Source: Tillandsia leiboldiana
Taxonomy: Eukaryota > Streptophyta > Magnoliopsida > Poales > Bromeliaceae
Assembly (NCBI GenBank): GCA_029204045.2
Contig: CM055071.1
Span: 17,009,161-17,073,160, forward strand
Direction: 5' to 3'
DNA length: 64,000 bases
The notes beneath the pieces are model-generated. The model ran no database searches. It was not told the origin of the DNA and saw only the letters and a list, made by a program, of their open reading frames with translations. Positions 25,231 to 37,285 of this stretch are shown here, piece by piece. Each line of letters starts with the position of its first letter. The first letter of the stretch is position 1. A program made the translations under genes and the position numbers.

Positions 25231-26645
25231 TCATGGTGCGATCACATCATGAAGCCAGATACTTGGTTTATGACGACGGCGACAGACATAAGTCTGAAAT
25301 AGGACCGTGTCCGCATCAATTCTCCTCTCCTTTGAAAAAATTGACTCTGTCGAATTGTCTGCGATATACTCCTCATAAAGCTCCAGATTGAGTTGTTGGA
25401 GCTCGCTTTGGGAAATCCATGTTGCGTCCTCCTTGGGTCGATAAAACCACTTGACTAAAAATTTACGCTCTCCACCATCTTTTGTCGATATAATTTGATC
25501 GTCAAGGATTGTCTCAATATCATCTTTTCTCAGTAATTGGGTTCTATAAACAAGAGATGGAGGTGGTGAAGGAAAAAGTGAATTTTGATTTTCAGGAAAA
25601 TGAAATAATGTAAGGTCCTCAACATTGAAGGTGGGGCTAATTCCCATGTTAGACGGTAAATCCAACAGATAGACATTAGATCTGATCTTCTTAAGAATTT
25701 TAAACAGACCCATGTTCTTTGCGTGCAATTTTCTAATAGCTCCTTGCGGAAGCCTTTCAGGTTTAACTCGAACCATCACCATGTCTCCTATATTAAATTC
25801 AATTTCTCGTCGGCGTTCATCAGCACCTCTTTTATAATTTTCATTATTTAAAATTATTTTTCTGCGAATTTCATGATGTAAGTCTCGCATGTGTTGTGCA
25901 AATGAAAATGCATATTTACTTTGTCTGTGCTCTAAGGGAAGGGGTATCAAATCAATAGTTTTCTTTGGATTATATCCTGTGACTATTTCAAAAGGGCTCA
26001 TCCCAATTTCTAATGTTTTCACCGACAATATATCTAAGAAGGTTTCCCGAACTCCTATTGGCAACCTCAGTTTGACCATCGGTTTGAGGATGATGTGAAG
26101 ATGAGAAAAGCAATTTGATTTCCATAATTTTCCACAAAGCTTTCCAAAAGTAACTAACAAATCAAACATCTCTATCACTCACAATTGATTTTGGTAATCC
26201 ACGAAGGCACACAATTTCAGATAAAAAAAAATTCACAACATGTGTAACGTCGGAAGTTTTGCGACAGGAGATAAAATGAGCCATTTTCTAGAATCGGTCA
26301 ACCACAACAAGGATTTAATCGTGTTTTCTAATTGTGTTTGGTAGACCTAAAACAAAATCCATGCTTAGATCTTGCCAAGGAGAAAATGGTACGGGTAAAG
26401 GTGTATACAACCCTGTATTTTTTCGACCACCCTTCACCTTTTGACACGTCCCACATCGTGCCACAATGCGTGCGACCTCCCGTCGGAGACTTGGCCAATA
26501 GAATCGATCCTCAACCATAGAGATGGTTTTGTCTCGACCAAAGTGTCCGGCCAATCCTCCTGCATGCAATTCCCACGCAACAAAATCTTTCAAAGAACCT
26601 TGTGGAATGCATAAACAACTACCCCGAAAAAGAAATCCATCCCGA
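25231..26645 (-). pseudogene. Chromovirus pol fragment: integrase and chromodomain, 5' truncated
   Basis: Minus strand. From 26645 it reads the integrase zinc region (LCIPQGSLKDF, HAGGLAGHFG, CGTC) and the core start (MDFVLGLPN). The core is then frameshifted between about 26315 and 26180 and has lost sequence before GMSPFEIVTGYNPKK. The 315-codon frame 25231-26178 continues through the GPY-like region (NIGDMVMVRVKPERLP, residues 129-144; FNVEDL, about 184) to a chromodomain at residues 219-272 (ILDDQI, FLVKWFYRP, TWIS). The chromodomain would direct integration to marked chromatin. Gag, protease and RT are absent: the sequence stops abruptly at about 26650 against GC-rich LTR DNA. Confidence 0.85.
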
Positions 26646-26650
26646 ATGAC

Positions 26651-29377
26651 ATGTCCCGCGCGGGCGGCGCGCGGCAGCAGGCCCGCGCGGGTGCAGGCTC
26701 GCGCGGCGCTAGCCCGGCGCGGCGGTGGCGAAGCCCCGCGCGGGCGCGGCGTGGCGGCAGTGGCAGCAGAGGCCCCGCGCGGGCACAGGCTCCGCGCGGG
26801 CGCGGCGCGGCGGCAGCGGCAGCAAGCCGCCCCGCGCGACAGCAGGCCGCCCCGCGCGGGCGCAGGCGCGCGCGGGCGGCGCACAGCAACAGGCCGCTTC
26901 CGCGCGGGCACGGGCCCGCGCGGGCGGCGGCGCGACAGCAAGCCGCCCCGCGCGGGTGCAGTCCCCCGTGGGTGGCGCGCGGCAACAGGCTGCCCCGCGC
27001 GGGCGGCGCGCGGCAGCAGGCCGCCCCGCGCGGGTGCAAGCCTGCTCGGGCGACGCGCTGTAGCAGGCAGCGGCAGCGGCAACGGCAATGGCGCAACAGG
27101 CGACGGCGGCGGCGGCTAGGGCATCCCGAGGAAACAGGAAAGACTCTAGGAGAAGAACGTCCACACACACACGCAAAGCTCACCTCGTCGCGGAGAAGAC
27201 GATCCGATCGTTCCCGAATGGAGCCTCCGGATCCGATGCCCATCCCGATGCGGTTGATTCTCGACGAGATCCCCCTTCCTCTCTCTCTCTCTCTGGCGGC
27301 TAGGGTTGGCGGCTAGGTTTACAAAGGATCCCTCACACAGGGTGACAACGGTCAGTATTTATATACATAAGGAAGTTTTCCCCCTCTCAACCCTAAAACT
27401 CACGCGCACTCAAAAAGGGCGAGAAGTTACAGTTACCGTTACCTTAGGAAATCAAAACCGGGAGATCCGGGAGTCGGATTTCAGATCCGATCGCGCCACT
27501 GTTCAACATTTTACGAGTTCTATTTCCAAAAAATACTAACGTGCACCAAAACACAACTCCCCAACAGTCGAAAAGAAAAGGCACCTACAACTAACATTAA
27601 ACGACAAGGGTCACCAACGACACTAGAAAAGTCAGGACACTACAAACTACCCACCTCGAAAGGCGTGAACAACAACAATAAGAGATTCCCCGCTGTCCAA
27701 GATCCTCAATCCCCGTAAACCTCCAAAAATGCGAGAACTACAGCAACATAGATCGCACACGGCATAAATGAACAACTTCCACACAGTAATTACTGATTAC
27801 AAAATAACACGGAAAATGAGGAAATTCACCCTAGTACAGTCCTCAGAAAAATTCAAAAAAATCACCGTTGCGATCCTCGCGACGAGTAGAAGAAAAACGA
27901 GTACTTACTCGTCCCGATCCGACACCTGTAGGCCAAGATACAAATTAATCATCACGGTACACGCGAAACTTCCAATGATCAAAAGTCAGCAGTACTCTGT
28001 CCAGAAAAAGTATAATTTTCAGCTTCGAAGCAACCTCAGAAAAATCCCAAAAAAATATGACGATGTTCCTTGCGACGCGTAGATATAAATCGAGTACTTG
28101 CACTCCTCGTTCCGGCTCTCGGTTACTGAGAAAACCCACAAAAACCCCGGTGCTGTCCAAATTCGATCACAGAAAAAGAGGTCACAGACATGATCCGAAA
28201 AGCCCAAGAAAACCTCAAAATACATAAATCGTAGCCCTACCTGTCGTGAAAACGTGGGCACAGGAATCACCCGAAAATTCCTTCGGGGTAGCCCAGGAGA
28301 GTCCGAAGACTGAAATGCAACGAAAAAGGCTAATAAGGAAGGTGTGTCGCAGTGCGCCGAATCGCAGTAGACGTCGAAGTAGCGTCCTCCAAAAATTCTA
28401 GAACTTCTCCACAAGATGCACAACTGAACAAAGAAGAATTCCTCTGTAGAACTCTCCCTGCGAAACAGCCGAAAAAGTCCCCAAAAGAAGGCCCAAGGGG
28501 CCTATTTATAGGCCCAAGCCAAAAGTCCACTATTTTCGGATTCAGGCGCACCTTTTCGGGCGCCCGAATCCAATAATCGCACGAAAGCTGCGTCGCAACC
28601 CCGTCCGACCAGTGCCCGGAACCACCCGGGAGCGACACGTGTCCCCCGAACACAAAATAGCGGTGCAAGCACGCCCGGGTGACGACACGTGTCCCGCGCC
28701 CGGTCAACCGGGTAGGTGGCGCCCGCCAATGGCTGGGCGCCACGTGGCCAGCCCGCGCGACCCGCCGACCAGTCGCGCGCCTCGCCGGCCGCGCCACTTG
28801 CTCCCCACGCGCACACGCATCCCGAGGCGCCGGCGTGCACCTCCGTGGACCGCGCTGCAAGAGCCCACCAATCACCTACTGCCACGTGTCCCCGCGCCCG
28901 GTCTATGCACCCGCGCGGGGTTCCGTGGACCGCGCATCGCACACCGGTCACTCTTGGGGCGCCACGTGTCCCCGCGCCGGGTCCATGCGCCACCCGGCGC
29001 TGCTCTGTGGCCTGCGCTCAGTAAACCGGCCAATAACAGGCCGATACGTGGCACCCGGCCGGTCTACGGCCTCCCCCTTGCACCCGAATCCACTGAAAAC
29101 TTCCGGGAGCCCTTTTTGAGCATCCGGACTCAGAAAAATACAAGCAAATAGCCATTTTCAAGCGTTTTTCCGCGATGAATCCAAATCCAACCGCTGTTTG
29201 GCCCAAAACCCTTTCTAAAATTTGGCAAAAGCAGCCGAAAGCCAATCCAGCTCTGGATGCCTCACTGGGTCCATCAGTGGCACCCCTTTGATGCACTATG
29301 GGCCAGACACACCAATGATAGGTGTTTCACATAGTGGATTCACGGGAAAAAGTTACATAGGGTTCTGGGGCCCTACA
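26651..29377 (-). repeat. LTR D', antisense Tekay-like, truncated
   Basis: On the minus strand it begins TGTAGGGCCCC at 29377. Its U3 and leader parallel LTR D: shared blocks near 29095-29180 and 13340-13425, and near 27840-27940 and 12050-12140. It has a TATA box (28503-28510), a GC-rich block (26650-27060) and five G-boxes upstream of the TATA. The other end abuts the chromovirus fragment without a clear LTR terminus, so it is truncated. Frames across 26523-27316 on both strands are compositional. Confidence 0.65.
28503..28510 (-). promoter_or_regulatory. TATA box of LTR D' (minus strand)
   Basis: The minus strand reads TATAAATA. CACGTG cores at 28636, 28686, 28741, 28883 and 28963 lie 125-460 bases upstream. 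Confidence 0.65.
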
Positions 29378-30651
29378 CAATAAGCGAGGCTGCAACAGGG
29401 CCTCCGGAAAAAGGGCCAGCACAATAAGCTGGCGACAAAATAACCTCGGCTATTGCGACATAGACCGAGGACTCGGGCGACAAGGCCTAGGAAGAAATTA
29501 AGAAAAGCTTCGCATTCAATGAATGCACGCCAGGACTTTGACTCAACTTCGACAATCACTCGAACGGCATGTCAAGCAATTGCCGAGAGGGCATTGTTGA
29601 GACCAAAATTTTCATCACTCGAGGAAGTGACACGTGGCGTATACCTTCGGCTAAAGACATCAGCCGACAGAAGAATGAGTCAACAAAGAGGGACCCGCAT
29701 CTGGACTAAGACCGACCTCAGTCACGTGAGAGAGCGGCACGCGACGCACGCCATCGGCTAAAAGCATCAGCCGATAGGAGGAGCGGTCAAAAAAGAGGAT
29801 TATTGTCTCATCCAAGACCGTCATCGGTCGAAGACAAACATCAAACCACCTTCGTCGAGCGACGTAAGAGGCGAAGTCAGGGTCCACTCTCGGATGCTCG
29901 AAGCCGCAGAAGGAAAGACTCTAAAAGGAAGGAATGCAAGATTTGGGAGCGAATCTCGTAACAGCCTTTGGAGCGGCAAGCGGCGCCCAGCATTGGAAAG
30001 CACTGAAGATCACGCTTCGGCACAACGATTAGGGGATGAATCTAGATGGAAAATGGCTACTATCCTATTGAGGAGAATTGACTCAAAAAGAAGTAGTTGA
30101 GAAATTTACGATGATTCCCCTTAGAACACGCCGATTTCTAAAAATCGGCGGTTATACACATTGGTTCGTAAATGTATAAATAAGTGAACCAACGAAGGAA
30201 AATGGGTCCTACAACCTCGTAAGCTAGTGACCACCCCTGTTTTTTCATATATTTCATATCTGCATTTACTGCTTTCCTAGATAACCTTTACCGCATTTCC
30301 TGGGAGTAGATTAACTTGCAATCGGCTACTAGTTCCCCTTGTAACCTTTCTCAAGCAATACATTTTCTAATCGGCTCCTTAGCCGTGTCAAATCTCTGTC
30401 TCTATACCTCAGTTTGGCTACTCTAGGCCGAACTCTCCCTCTCTCTACCTCTATATCCCGATTCGGCTAATTTAAGTCGGACGGTCGCGAGAGTTTGATT
30501 GAGAAGAACCCGACCGAGCGAATCCCTCCTCGGCCTGTTCACTTGATCCATTGGCACGCGGCGCATCACATCCAGAGGGTCAACTAACTCAGGGCCGATC
30601 GACGACCGAAGCCGGTCAACGGTCAGTGCGACATTTTCGGCCCCAGCAGGA
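29378..30651 (+). repeat. Probable Tat-type gypsy LTR fragment
   Basis: Rich in ATCGGCT/AGCCGAT motifs, with an internal repeat of about 105 bp (29647-29697 versus 29752-29800), a TATA-like TATAAATA (30175-30182) just after a small hairpin (30131-30149), and a C/T-rich leader. It ends in CGGCCCCAGCAGG. This resembles Tat-lineage LTRs, but no coding region or second LTR confirms it. Confidence 0.4.
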
Positions 30652-30929
30652 TGTTAAGCAAATAAACCAAGTACCGGAATTCAAACTTAACATAAGTTAT
30701 ATGTTAAAAACCTAGTTCCCAAAACCTCTTCAAACCCAGTTTTGATTAATTAATGATTCCAAAGATTATAAATAAACTTAAATCACCATGAAAACTTTAA
30801 TTATACCTTAGTGTCATCTTGAGCTCTTTAATGAATCTTCGCTGTCTTCGGTTGTTGATTTGACAATTTGATCACTTCAAGACTCTAACTCAAATGACGA
30901 AATATGCCAACACTTAAAATCTGTAACAA
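30652..30929 (-). repeat. 3' LTR remnant of G
   Basis: Ends CTGTAACA at 30929, which is the LTR start on the minus strand, next to an antisense polypurine tract. It parallels 46640-46793 of element F's LTR. Only about 280 bases survive. Confidence 0.6.
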
Positions 30930-30944
30930 TCTCGACCTTTGGCA
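30930..30944 (-). other. Polypurine tract of G (minus strand)
   Basis: The minus strand reads purine-rich just before the LTR start. Element F has the cleaner version at 46794-46807. Confidence 0.5.
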
Positions 30945-31240
30945 ATTTCGTGACAAAACCCAAAAAATACATAAAATGCTCAAGACACTCATCTAAACCA
31001 GAAATAAAAATAAAATTTAATGTCATCACCAAAACATTGAATCTCTCGCGTGAATGATCCAAAAACAAAAAATACACTTTTACTAATCATAAAACAAACT
31101 CTATGACTTAGGACTTGGAGTCTTGAAGTTTTCAATATCCTGCAAAACAAAACTCTAAACAATCCAAACAAAAAGTCAAAAATCAGTTGATGTCAGAATT
31201 TAAAATTTTTTGGTTTTTTGGTTCGTGCGTGTCGTTCTTT

Positions 31241-32365
31241 TGGTTCATGTCGTTTCTTTTTTTTATAGATAAATTGGCGTATTTCGTGAATTAGTTAGAG
31301 TCTTGAAGATTGAAGGAAAAGACTTGAAGAACAAAGACATCAATCTCAAGAAAATAGAATCCATGACATCCAGGTATGTTTATACATGTTAATGATGTTT
31401 GAGAATTAATTTATAAGTTTAGAAGCTCTTAGAATAGGTTATAGATGTTAAATTATCAAAACTGCACATTTTGAGGGTTCATAGTTCGGACCGTCTGGAA
31501 AGAGTCCGGACCCCGAACGTCTGGTTTTTCGTGCACATAAACAGTCCGAACTTTTTGGATACAGTCCGGACCCCCAACCGTCTTTTCTGCTCTGCGGAAG
31601 AAAAGTTTGGACTCTCCAAAAATGGTCCGGACCGTGACAGGTTAAAAATTTCCAAAATTCAGTTTTTGATTCCTATCTTGATTCTAACTGCTTCTAACGT
31701 ATAAATAGACCCTTGGGGTGTTACTGAAAAATAATCCAAGGAAGAAAAAAAAAGGAAAAAAAAAAGGAAAAACAGAAGAAAAGAAAAACACTTTCTAAAC
31801 CTAGATTTCTTCTTTGGATCTCTTGATGGTCTTCTTCGATCAAGAATCTTCATCAATTTGGTTCATGGGTTTTTAACTCATTCTTTCTTTTAAAGAATCA
31901 AATTGATGAATGCTTAGAAGGTATTTTCTCCTACATATATGATTCTCTAAGCATCTGAATCACCACCAATTATCTTTCAACGTGTTCCGGAAGGAACGTC
32001 GGCGTGTGGATTCGCGCGAAGGCCGAAGAGTCGGTGGAGACTTCATGGATTCAAAGTTGGACACGGATCGTGGACTCGAGACATGTTGTGGACCAGCGGA
32101 GAAGATCTACTTCGAGCATACGGTAAATGTTGAGTCGTGGGGTAACGTAATCACCTTGTACGTGTTTTTAATATTAGTGGATTTTTTCGTGTGATCGGTC
32201 CCGTGGGTTTTTTACTCCGTGAGGAGTTTTCCCACGTAAAATCTTGGCGTGATATTTTATTTTTCGCATATAATTTTTATTTACGCTAAGATTTTGGGTT
32301 TTATCGTTTACACCTACACTAAGTATTGTTTTACCTATTTAGATCCTTGGGATCCATAACCCACA
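31241..32365 (+). mobile_element. Solo SIRE-type LTR, + strand, inside G
   Basis: It parallels H's 5' LTR (53339-54690) throughout: the opening block, TCCGGA palindromes (31480-31640), a TATA box (31700-31708), degenerate TGGATT units (32005-32080), the ACTCCGTGAGGAGT-type stem region, and the end CCATAACCCACA. No primer site or internal region follows. CTTT(T) at 31237 and 32366 may be the target duplication, so the left edge is uncertain by a few bases. Confidence 0.7.
31700..31708 (+). promoter_or_regulatory. TATA box of the solo SIRE LTR
   Basis: TATAAATAG followed by ACCC, identical in core and context to H's LTR at 53916. Confidence 0.7.
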
Positions 32366-34499
32366 CTTTTGGTTCCCAGCTCCCACTTTCTTCTTCAGTG
32401 TCATCTCATTTTTCATCATCTCCCCCTATCTCGATCATCTCCATCATCACCATCATCTCCCCCTTTTTGTCATAAATAATCAAATAGAGAAAATACTAGA
32501 CAAAAGGAAACTACTAAAAACATTAGTTCATAGTTATAAGACCATAACAGTTCTTGTTCGTCAACAAACTAAAAGAGAAAAAAGGAAAGCAAGAACAAGA
32601 AAAGTAAAGAGTCACTCATCGTCATGTCCTCCATCATCATCGTCATCATCGTGTGAAGTAGGTCCATGTGAAGAACTCGGTCCAGTCGCTCCAGGAACAA
32701 CATCATCATGTCTGCAACCAAGGATATTGAAGATCTTCTTCAATACGTCCTCAAGCTTCTTGAAACTTTGTTCCACTCTTGCGTTCAGTGAGTGCACATC
32801 CCTGTGTAATGACTGCAAAGTCACGACCTCATCGAAACCTGAAGAGTCTTGATGTTCCACTTGACGAGGCGGAGCACTTGGAGTAGCTTCACTTGAATAT
32901 CCCTTGACTTGCCCAAAGGTCTTGAGAGTGCTAATTGACTTGGCCAAAGTAATTTCATCAATAACACCCAAGCCATAGTCAAATTTGACACACGAAATAT
33001 CAACCCCATAATCTTCCAAAATCCTAGTGATCAAGATCAGGTATGGAAGAAGTTCACGTCGAGTTGATTCTTGAATTACATGCACTATCTGTTGCCAAAT
33101 TAGGTATGGAATATTGATGTTTACTCCATATGCACTCTCCGGGTGACCAAGGAAATAAAGAAGAAGTAGTCGATCCCACGTATCCTTTTAGTCCCCAATG
33201 TTGGCAATAGGTTGTAGCAGACTATTAAAGATAGAATATGATATTCTGGTTTCAAGTCCTTTGATTCTACATACAACCTATTTGTTCGCGTTCCAGCCTT
33301 ACAAATAGCATCCACAACGAAGTCCCAATGAGTTTCATGTTGAAACTCTCCATGTGTAAAGTGCAAACCACTAGTATCCACAAGCAATCCCAAGTTTGCA
33401 CCAATAACAGCTGGAGTTATATCAAACTTGACACCCCGAATTGATGTTTCAAATACGAATGTCCCAGTGTCAGGATCCTCATGAAGTACGACTGCTCGCA
33501 TGTAAAACTTCCTAAGTAGTTCCACATAGAAACCCACTCTGGCGGGAACCCTACCAACTGGCTCAATAGGGATCTGTTCCATTAGCCTTGCAAAATCTGG
33601 AACCTCGCGATAAAATTCAGAAAAGTTGACGTGTCGCTCTCCAATACATGATCTGTTCTCAAAGGCTGCACGACGTTTTGAGCTAATATGTTGTTCACCT
33701 TCACCTATCTTTGTCCGCCATTCTGATTGTGCACACTCACGAATTACTGGCCCACCGGTGCTGTCACACCCCGGGGTCGAACTGCGACCCAGGCTCGCCA
33801 ACAGATCCGCCATCTGTACGGAAACTGCCGTACAGACGAAGCGTCTAACCTGCAAAAGAGATCTATAGCTAAACAAGTATCAGAGCTGAAAGGAAGCTGA
33901 AACCTTAAGCGGTGAAAAGTCCAAGTACCAGTCCACTAGCACCCACAACATAAGTACAAAAGCACTAATTGGTACAAAAGTGGAAACTAAAAAATACAAG
34001 TGACACTAACACCGACACCACCGACTCGGGTAGGAGCTAGCAGCCACGCCCTTACCTCGGTAAGGAAGCTCCGAACGAGCCAAACCTGGAACGGTCGCCT
34101 CAGGAACACCTGTCATCACAGCGGGTGTGAGATCTACTGCAACAGTCAGATCTCAGTGGGTACCAAAGCTAAAACCCACTCAGTCTGCTGGAGACAAAAA
34201 CATATAGATAGATAGATAGATAGATAGAATAGCTGGAAATGAATCTATCGCTACATGTCTCGATGCAATGCAGGAAATAAGTTCTCAGTCTCTCTCACGG
34301 GAGGCCTGGAAACTACGAACGTCTGCCCTCCCTACAGCCCTTATCAAACAGGAACAGGCTGTAGGCTTAGCCGCCCATAGTTTCCGCCCCCGCATTGGGA
34401 CTGCTAGAACTCTGACAAGACACTAGAAGGCCACCTCAATTCCTTCTAGTAATCACCTGGTAACTCGGCCAGGGCATATTACCTCTCCGGCAACTCGGC

Positions 34500-35250
34500 C
34501 AGTGGTATTTATCCATCTGGTGACTCGGCCAGTGATAACTATCTCTCTGGTAACTCGGCCAGTGATATTTATCCCCCTGGTGACTCGGCCAGTGATAACT
34601 ATCTCTCTGGTAACTCGGCCAGTGATATTTATCCCCCTGGTGACTCGGCCAGTGATAACTATCTCTCTGGTAACTCGGCCAGTGATATTTATCCCCCTGG
34701 TGACTCGGCCAGTGATAACTATCTCTCTGGTAACTCGGCCAGTGATATTTATCCCCCTGGTGACTCGGCCAGTGATAACTATCTCTCTGGTAACTCGGCC
34801 AGTGATATTTATCCCTTGGTGACTCGGCCAGTGATAACTATCTCTCTGGTAACTCGGCCAGTGATATTTATCCCCCTGGTGACTCGGCCAGTGATAACTA
34901 TCTCTCTGGTAACTCGGCCAGTGATATTTATCCCCCTGGTGACTCGGCCAGTGATAACTATCTCTCTGGTAACTCGGCCAGTGATATTTATCCCCCTGGT
35001 GACTCGGCCAGTGATAACTATCTCTCTGGTAACTCGGCCAGTGATATTTATCCCCCTGGTGACTCGGCCAGTGATAACTATCTCTCTGGTAACTCGGCCA
35101 GTGATATTTATCCCCCTGGTGACTCGGCCAGTGATAACTATCTCTCTGGTAACTCGGCCAGTGATATTTATCCCCCTGGTGACTCGGCCAGTGATAACTA
35201 TCTCTCTGGTAACTCGGCCAGTGATATTTATCCCCCTGGTGACTCGGCCA
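34500..35250 (-). repeat. 60-bp tandem repeat, 12.5 copies
   Basis: Each unit is two alternating 30-bp halves, one with ATTTATCCCCCTGGTGACTC and one with AACTATCTCTCTGGTAACTC, each ending GGCCAGTGAT. One unit has a 1-base deletion near 34814. Because 60 is a multiple of 3, several frames stay open on both strands (34453-35340, for example); they are repeat artefacts. Confidence 0.95.
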
Positions 35251-35744
35251 GATCGGAAAACTCGTATACTCTAACGATACTACTAACACTCGTGTCCAAG
35301 TCAGAAACGACAACCCTCGACTTACACGACTGTTCCGCAATTACCTGATAGTAAGGATACGATACCTTTGCATTCGGAAGCATAAAGGGCATTCCGTAGT
35401 TCATTGGGAGAAACCAACCCACCTGCGATCAATCCGCGAAAACCGTGCGCCAAACGGAGGTCCCGATGCGATCCCGCAGCTCCACGCGGCAAAACACGCA
35501 CCACCGGCCACGTGAGAAGCTAACACTATGCCACAACTGCGAGACAAGAAGAGGGACCGGGATCAGAAAACATGCGGCTAAAACCGCGCTCACAAAGGCA
35601 AAAGAAACCCATCCGGCGACGAGAAACGCCGCGCGTTGCGCGGAAAACCCATCGCGCACACACGCCGCGGCGCGTCGCCGGGTCGCAGCCTGCGCGGCAA
35701 AAAGCGGCGCAGCAACACGGCCCCACAAACCCAGCCGCGCGGCG

Positions 35745-35960
35745 CTGGCCTAGCCGCCCGCGCGGCGCTCAGCAGGCCCGCGCGGCACAGGGCCGCCCGC
35801 GCGGGGCCCCTGCAGCGCCGCGCGCCCACGGGCGCGGCCTGCAGGCCCGCGCGGCACAGGGCCGCCCGCGCGGGGCCCCTGCAGGGCCGCGCGCCCACGG
35901 GCGCGGCCTGCAGGCCCGCGCGGCACAGGGCCGCCCGCGCGGGGCCCCTGCAGGGCCGCC
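35745..35960 (-). repeat. GC-rich tandem repeat of about 69 bp
   Basis: Units contain CCCGCGCGGCACAGGGCCGC and GGGGCCCCTGCAG. Further degenerate copies run to about 36200. Large overlapping frames in both strands (for example 35572-36603) come from this composition. Confidence 0.85.
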
Positions 35961-37270
35961 CGCGCGGCACCTTGCAGTGCCGCGCGCACAGCGCGCGGCC
36001 TGCAAGGCCGCGCGGCACAGGGGGTGCCCGCGCGGCACCCCTGCAGTGCCGCGCGCCCAGCGCGCGGCCTGCAGGGCCGCCCGCGCGGCACCTTGCAGTG
36101 CCGCGCGCCCCGCGCGGCCTGCAAGGCCGCGCGGCACAGGGGCTGCCCGCGCGGCACCCCTGCAGTGCCGCGCGCCCAGCGCGCGGCCTGTAGGGCCGCG
36201 CGGCCCCAAGGCAGCCCGGCGCCCTGCTGTACCACTTGGCAGCAGGGCGCAAGCTGCGCGCAGCACTCCAGCGCCCCCCGCGCACGGCCGCCGCACCCTA
36301 GCCACGCGCTGCCGAAAACGCGCCGCGCGCGCGACTCGCGCAGCCTCGCCACGCCCCGGACGACCAGTCCGCAAGGCTCAGCCCACAGGGAGCAGAAAAG
36401 AGAGAAAAGAAAACAATAAAATAAATCCAACCTCTTCGCGGCACGCCGGTCCTAGCACGGCTCCACGTCCACGCTCGGGGAAGAAACGCACACGAAAAGC
36501 TTACTTCAAGCCCTTCCTCTTCTTCTTCCTTCCCTCTCCCTTTCCTCTTTTTTCCTTTCTTTCCCTGCTTTCTTCCAAAGCAACAGAGGAGGCCACCTTA
36601 TAAAGCAATAATTAATTAAATAATTAATCCAAAAAGTCCACCCCAACTCACTTTTTGCCTTCGGGCTCTCCGCCGCTGCCCGGAACCTCCTGAGCTCCGC
36701 TGTAAATCAAAAGTACACGCGCTCACAGCTTTTTCTCTTCAAAAAGCTCATCCGTTGAGGCGGGGTGCTCAAATCAAATACCGGCTCCAAAATTGCCAGT
36801 TCCGACTCACTTTTTGCCTCCGGGTCCTCCGCGTCAGTCCGGAACCTCCCGAACCTCGCTGTAAATCGAAAGTACACGTGTCCACAGCTTTTTCTCCTCA
36901 AAAAGCTCATCCGTTGAGTCGGGGTGCTCAAATCAAATACCGGCTCCACAATTGCCAGTTCCGACTCACTTTTTGCCTCCGGGTCCTCCGCGTCAGTCCG
37001 GAACCTCCCGAACCTCGCTGTAATCATAAAATACACCTGCTCCAAGTGTTTCTGAATTTCCGGCACTCCACGGTGAAGTCGGTAATTTCCAAATCTCATC
37101 CTCAATCGACATACAAAGCCCGGAAAACCCCAAATCGAGCTGGAGCTTCTGCGTTGACCCGAATCATCCCGGCATCAACTGTAAACTCAAATGCAACATG
37201 CCCAAGGCAACTCTCTGCTCCATGCCAACTGCGTGGTCGGCGCGCTATCCGAAGACCCGGTATTCTACAC

Positions 37271-37285
37271 TCTCCCCCCCTTAAA
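37271..37285 (-). other. Polypurine tract of I (minus strand)
   Basis: The + strand reads TCTCCCCCCCTTAAA; the minus strand is the purine-rich primer. It adjoins the pol-end motif EFRGRN read from about 37312. Confidence 0.8.

Larger units (their letters stand above)
33762..37269 (-). repeat. 3' LTR of I (left)
   Basis: It contains a near-terminal hairpin (33813-33836), an ATAG microsatellite (34203-34232), 12.5 copies of a 60-bp repeat (34500-35250), a GC-rich tandem block (35745-36240), a minus-strand TATAAGG-like site near 36600 and two near-identical 160-bp repeats (36735-37020). Confidence 0.93.

Noticed and set aside
26523..27316. Several 150-257 codon frames on both strands
   Set aside because: GC-rich LTR D' sequence. 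Only the integrase motif part near 26315-26645 (minus) is real homology, and it is truncated.
34500..35250. CRISPR-like regular repeat array
   Set aside because: There are no unique spacers: the whole 60-bp unit repeats. The context is a plant LTR with no cas genes.
34453..35340. 295-codon minus-strand frame and matching + frames with a 20-residue periodic peptide
   Set aside because: They arise from a 60-bp tandem repeat whose length is divisible by three, inside an LTR. Frames are open on both strands and copy number differs between LTRs.
35572..36603. 343-codon + frame and overlapping minus-strand frames; same at 41908-42953
   Set aside because: The sequence is extremely GC-rich, all six frames are open over long stretches, peptides are Arg/Ala/Pro repeats, and it lies inside LTRs of element I.
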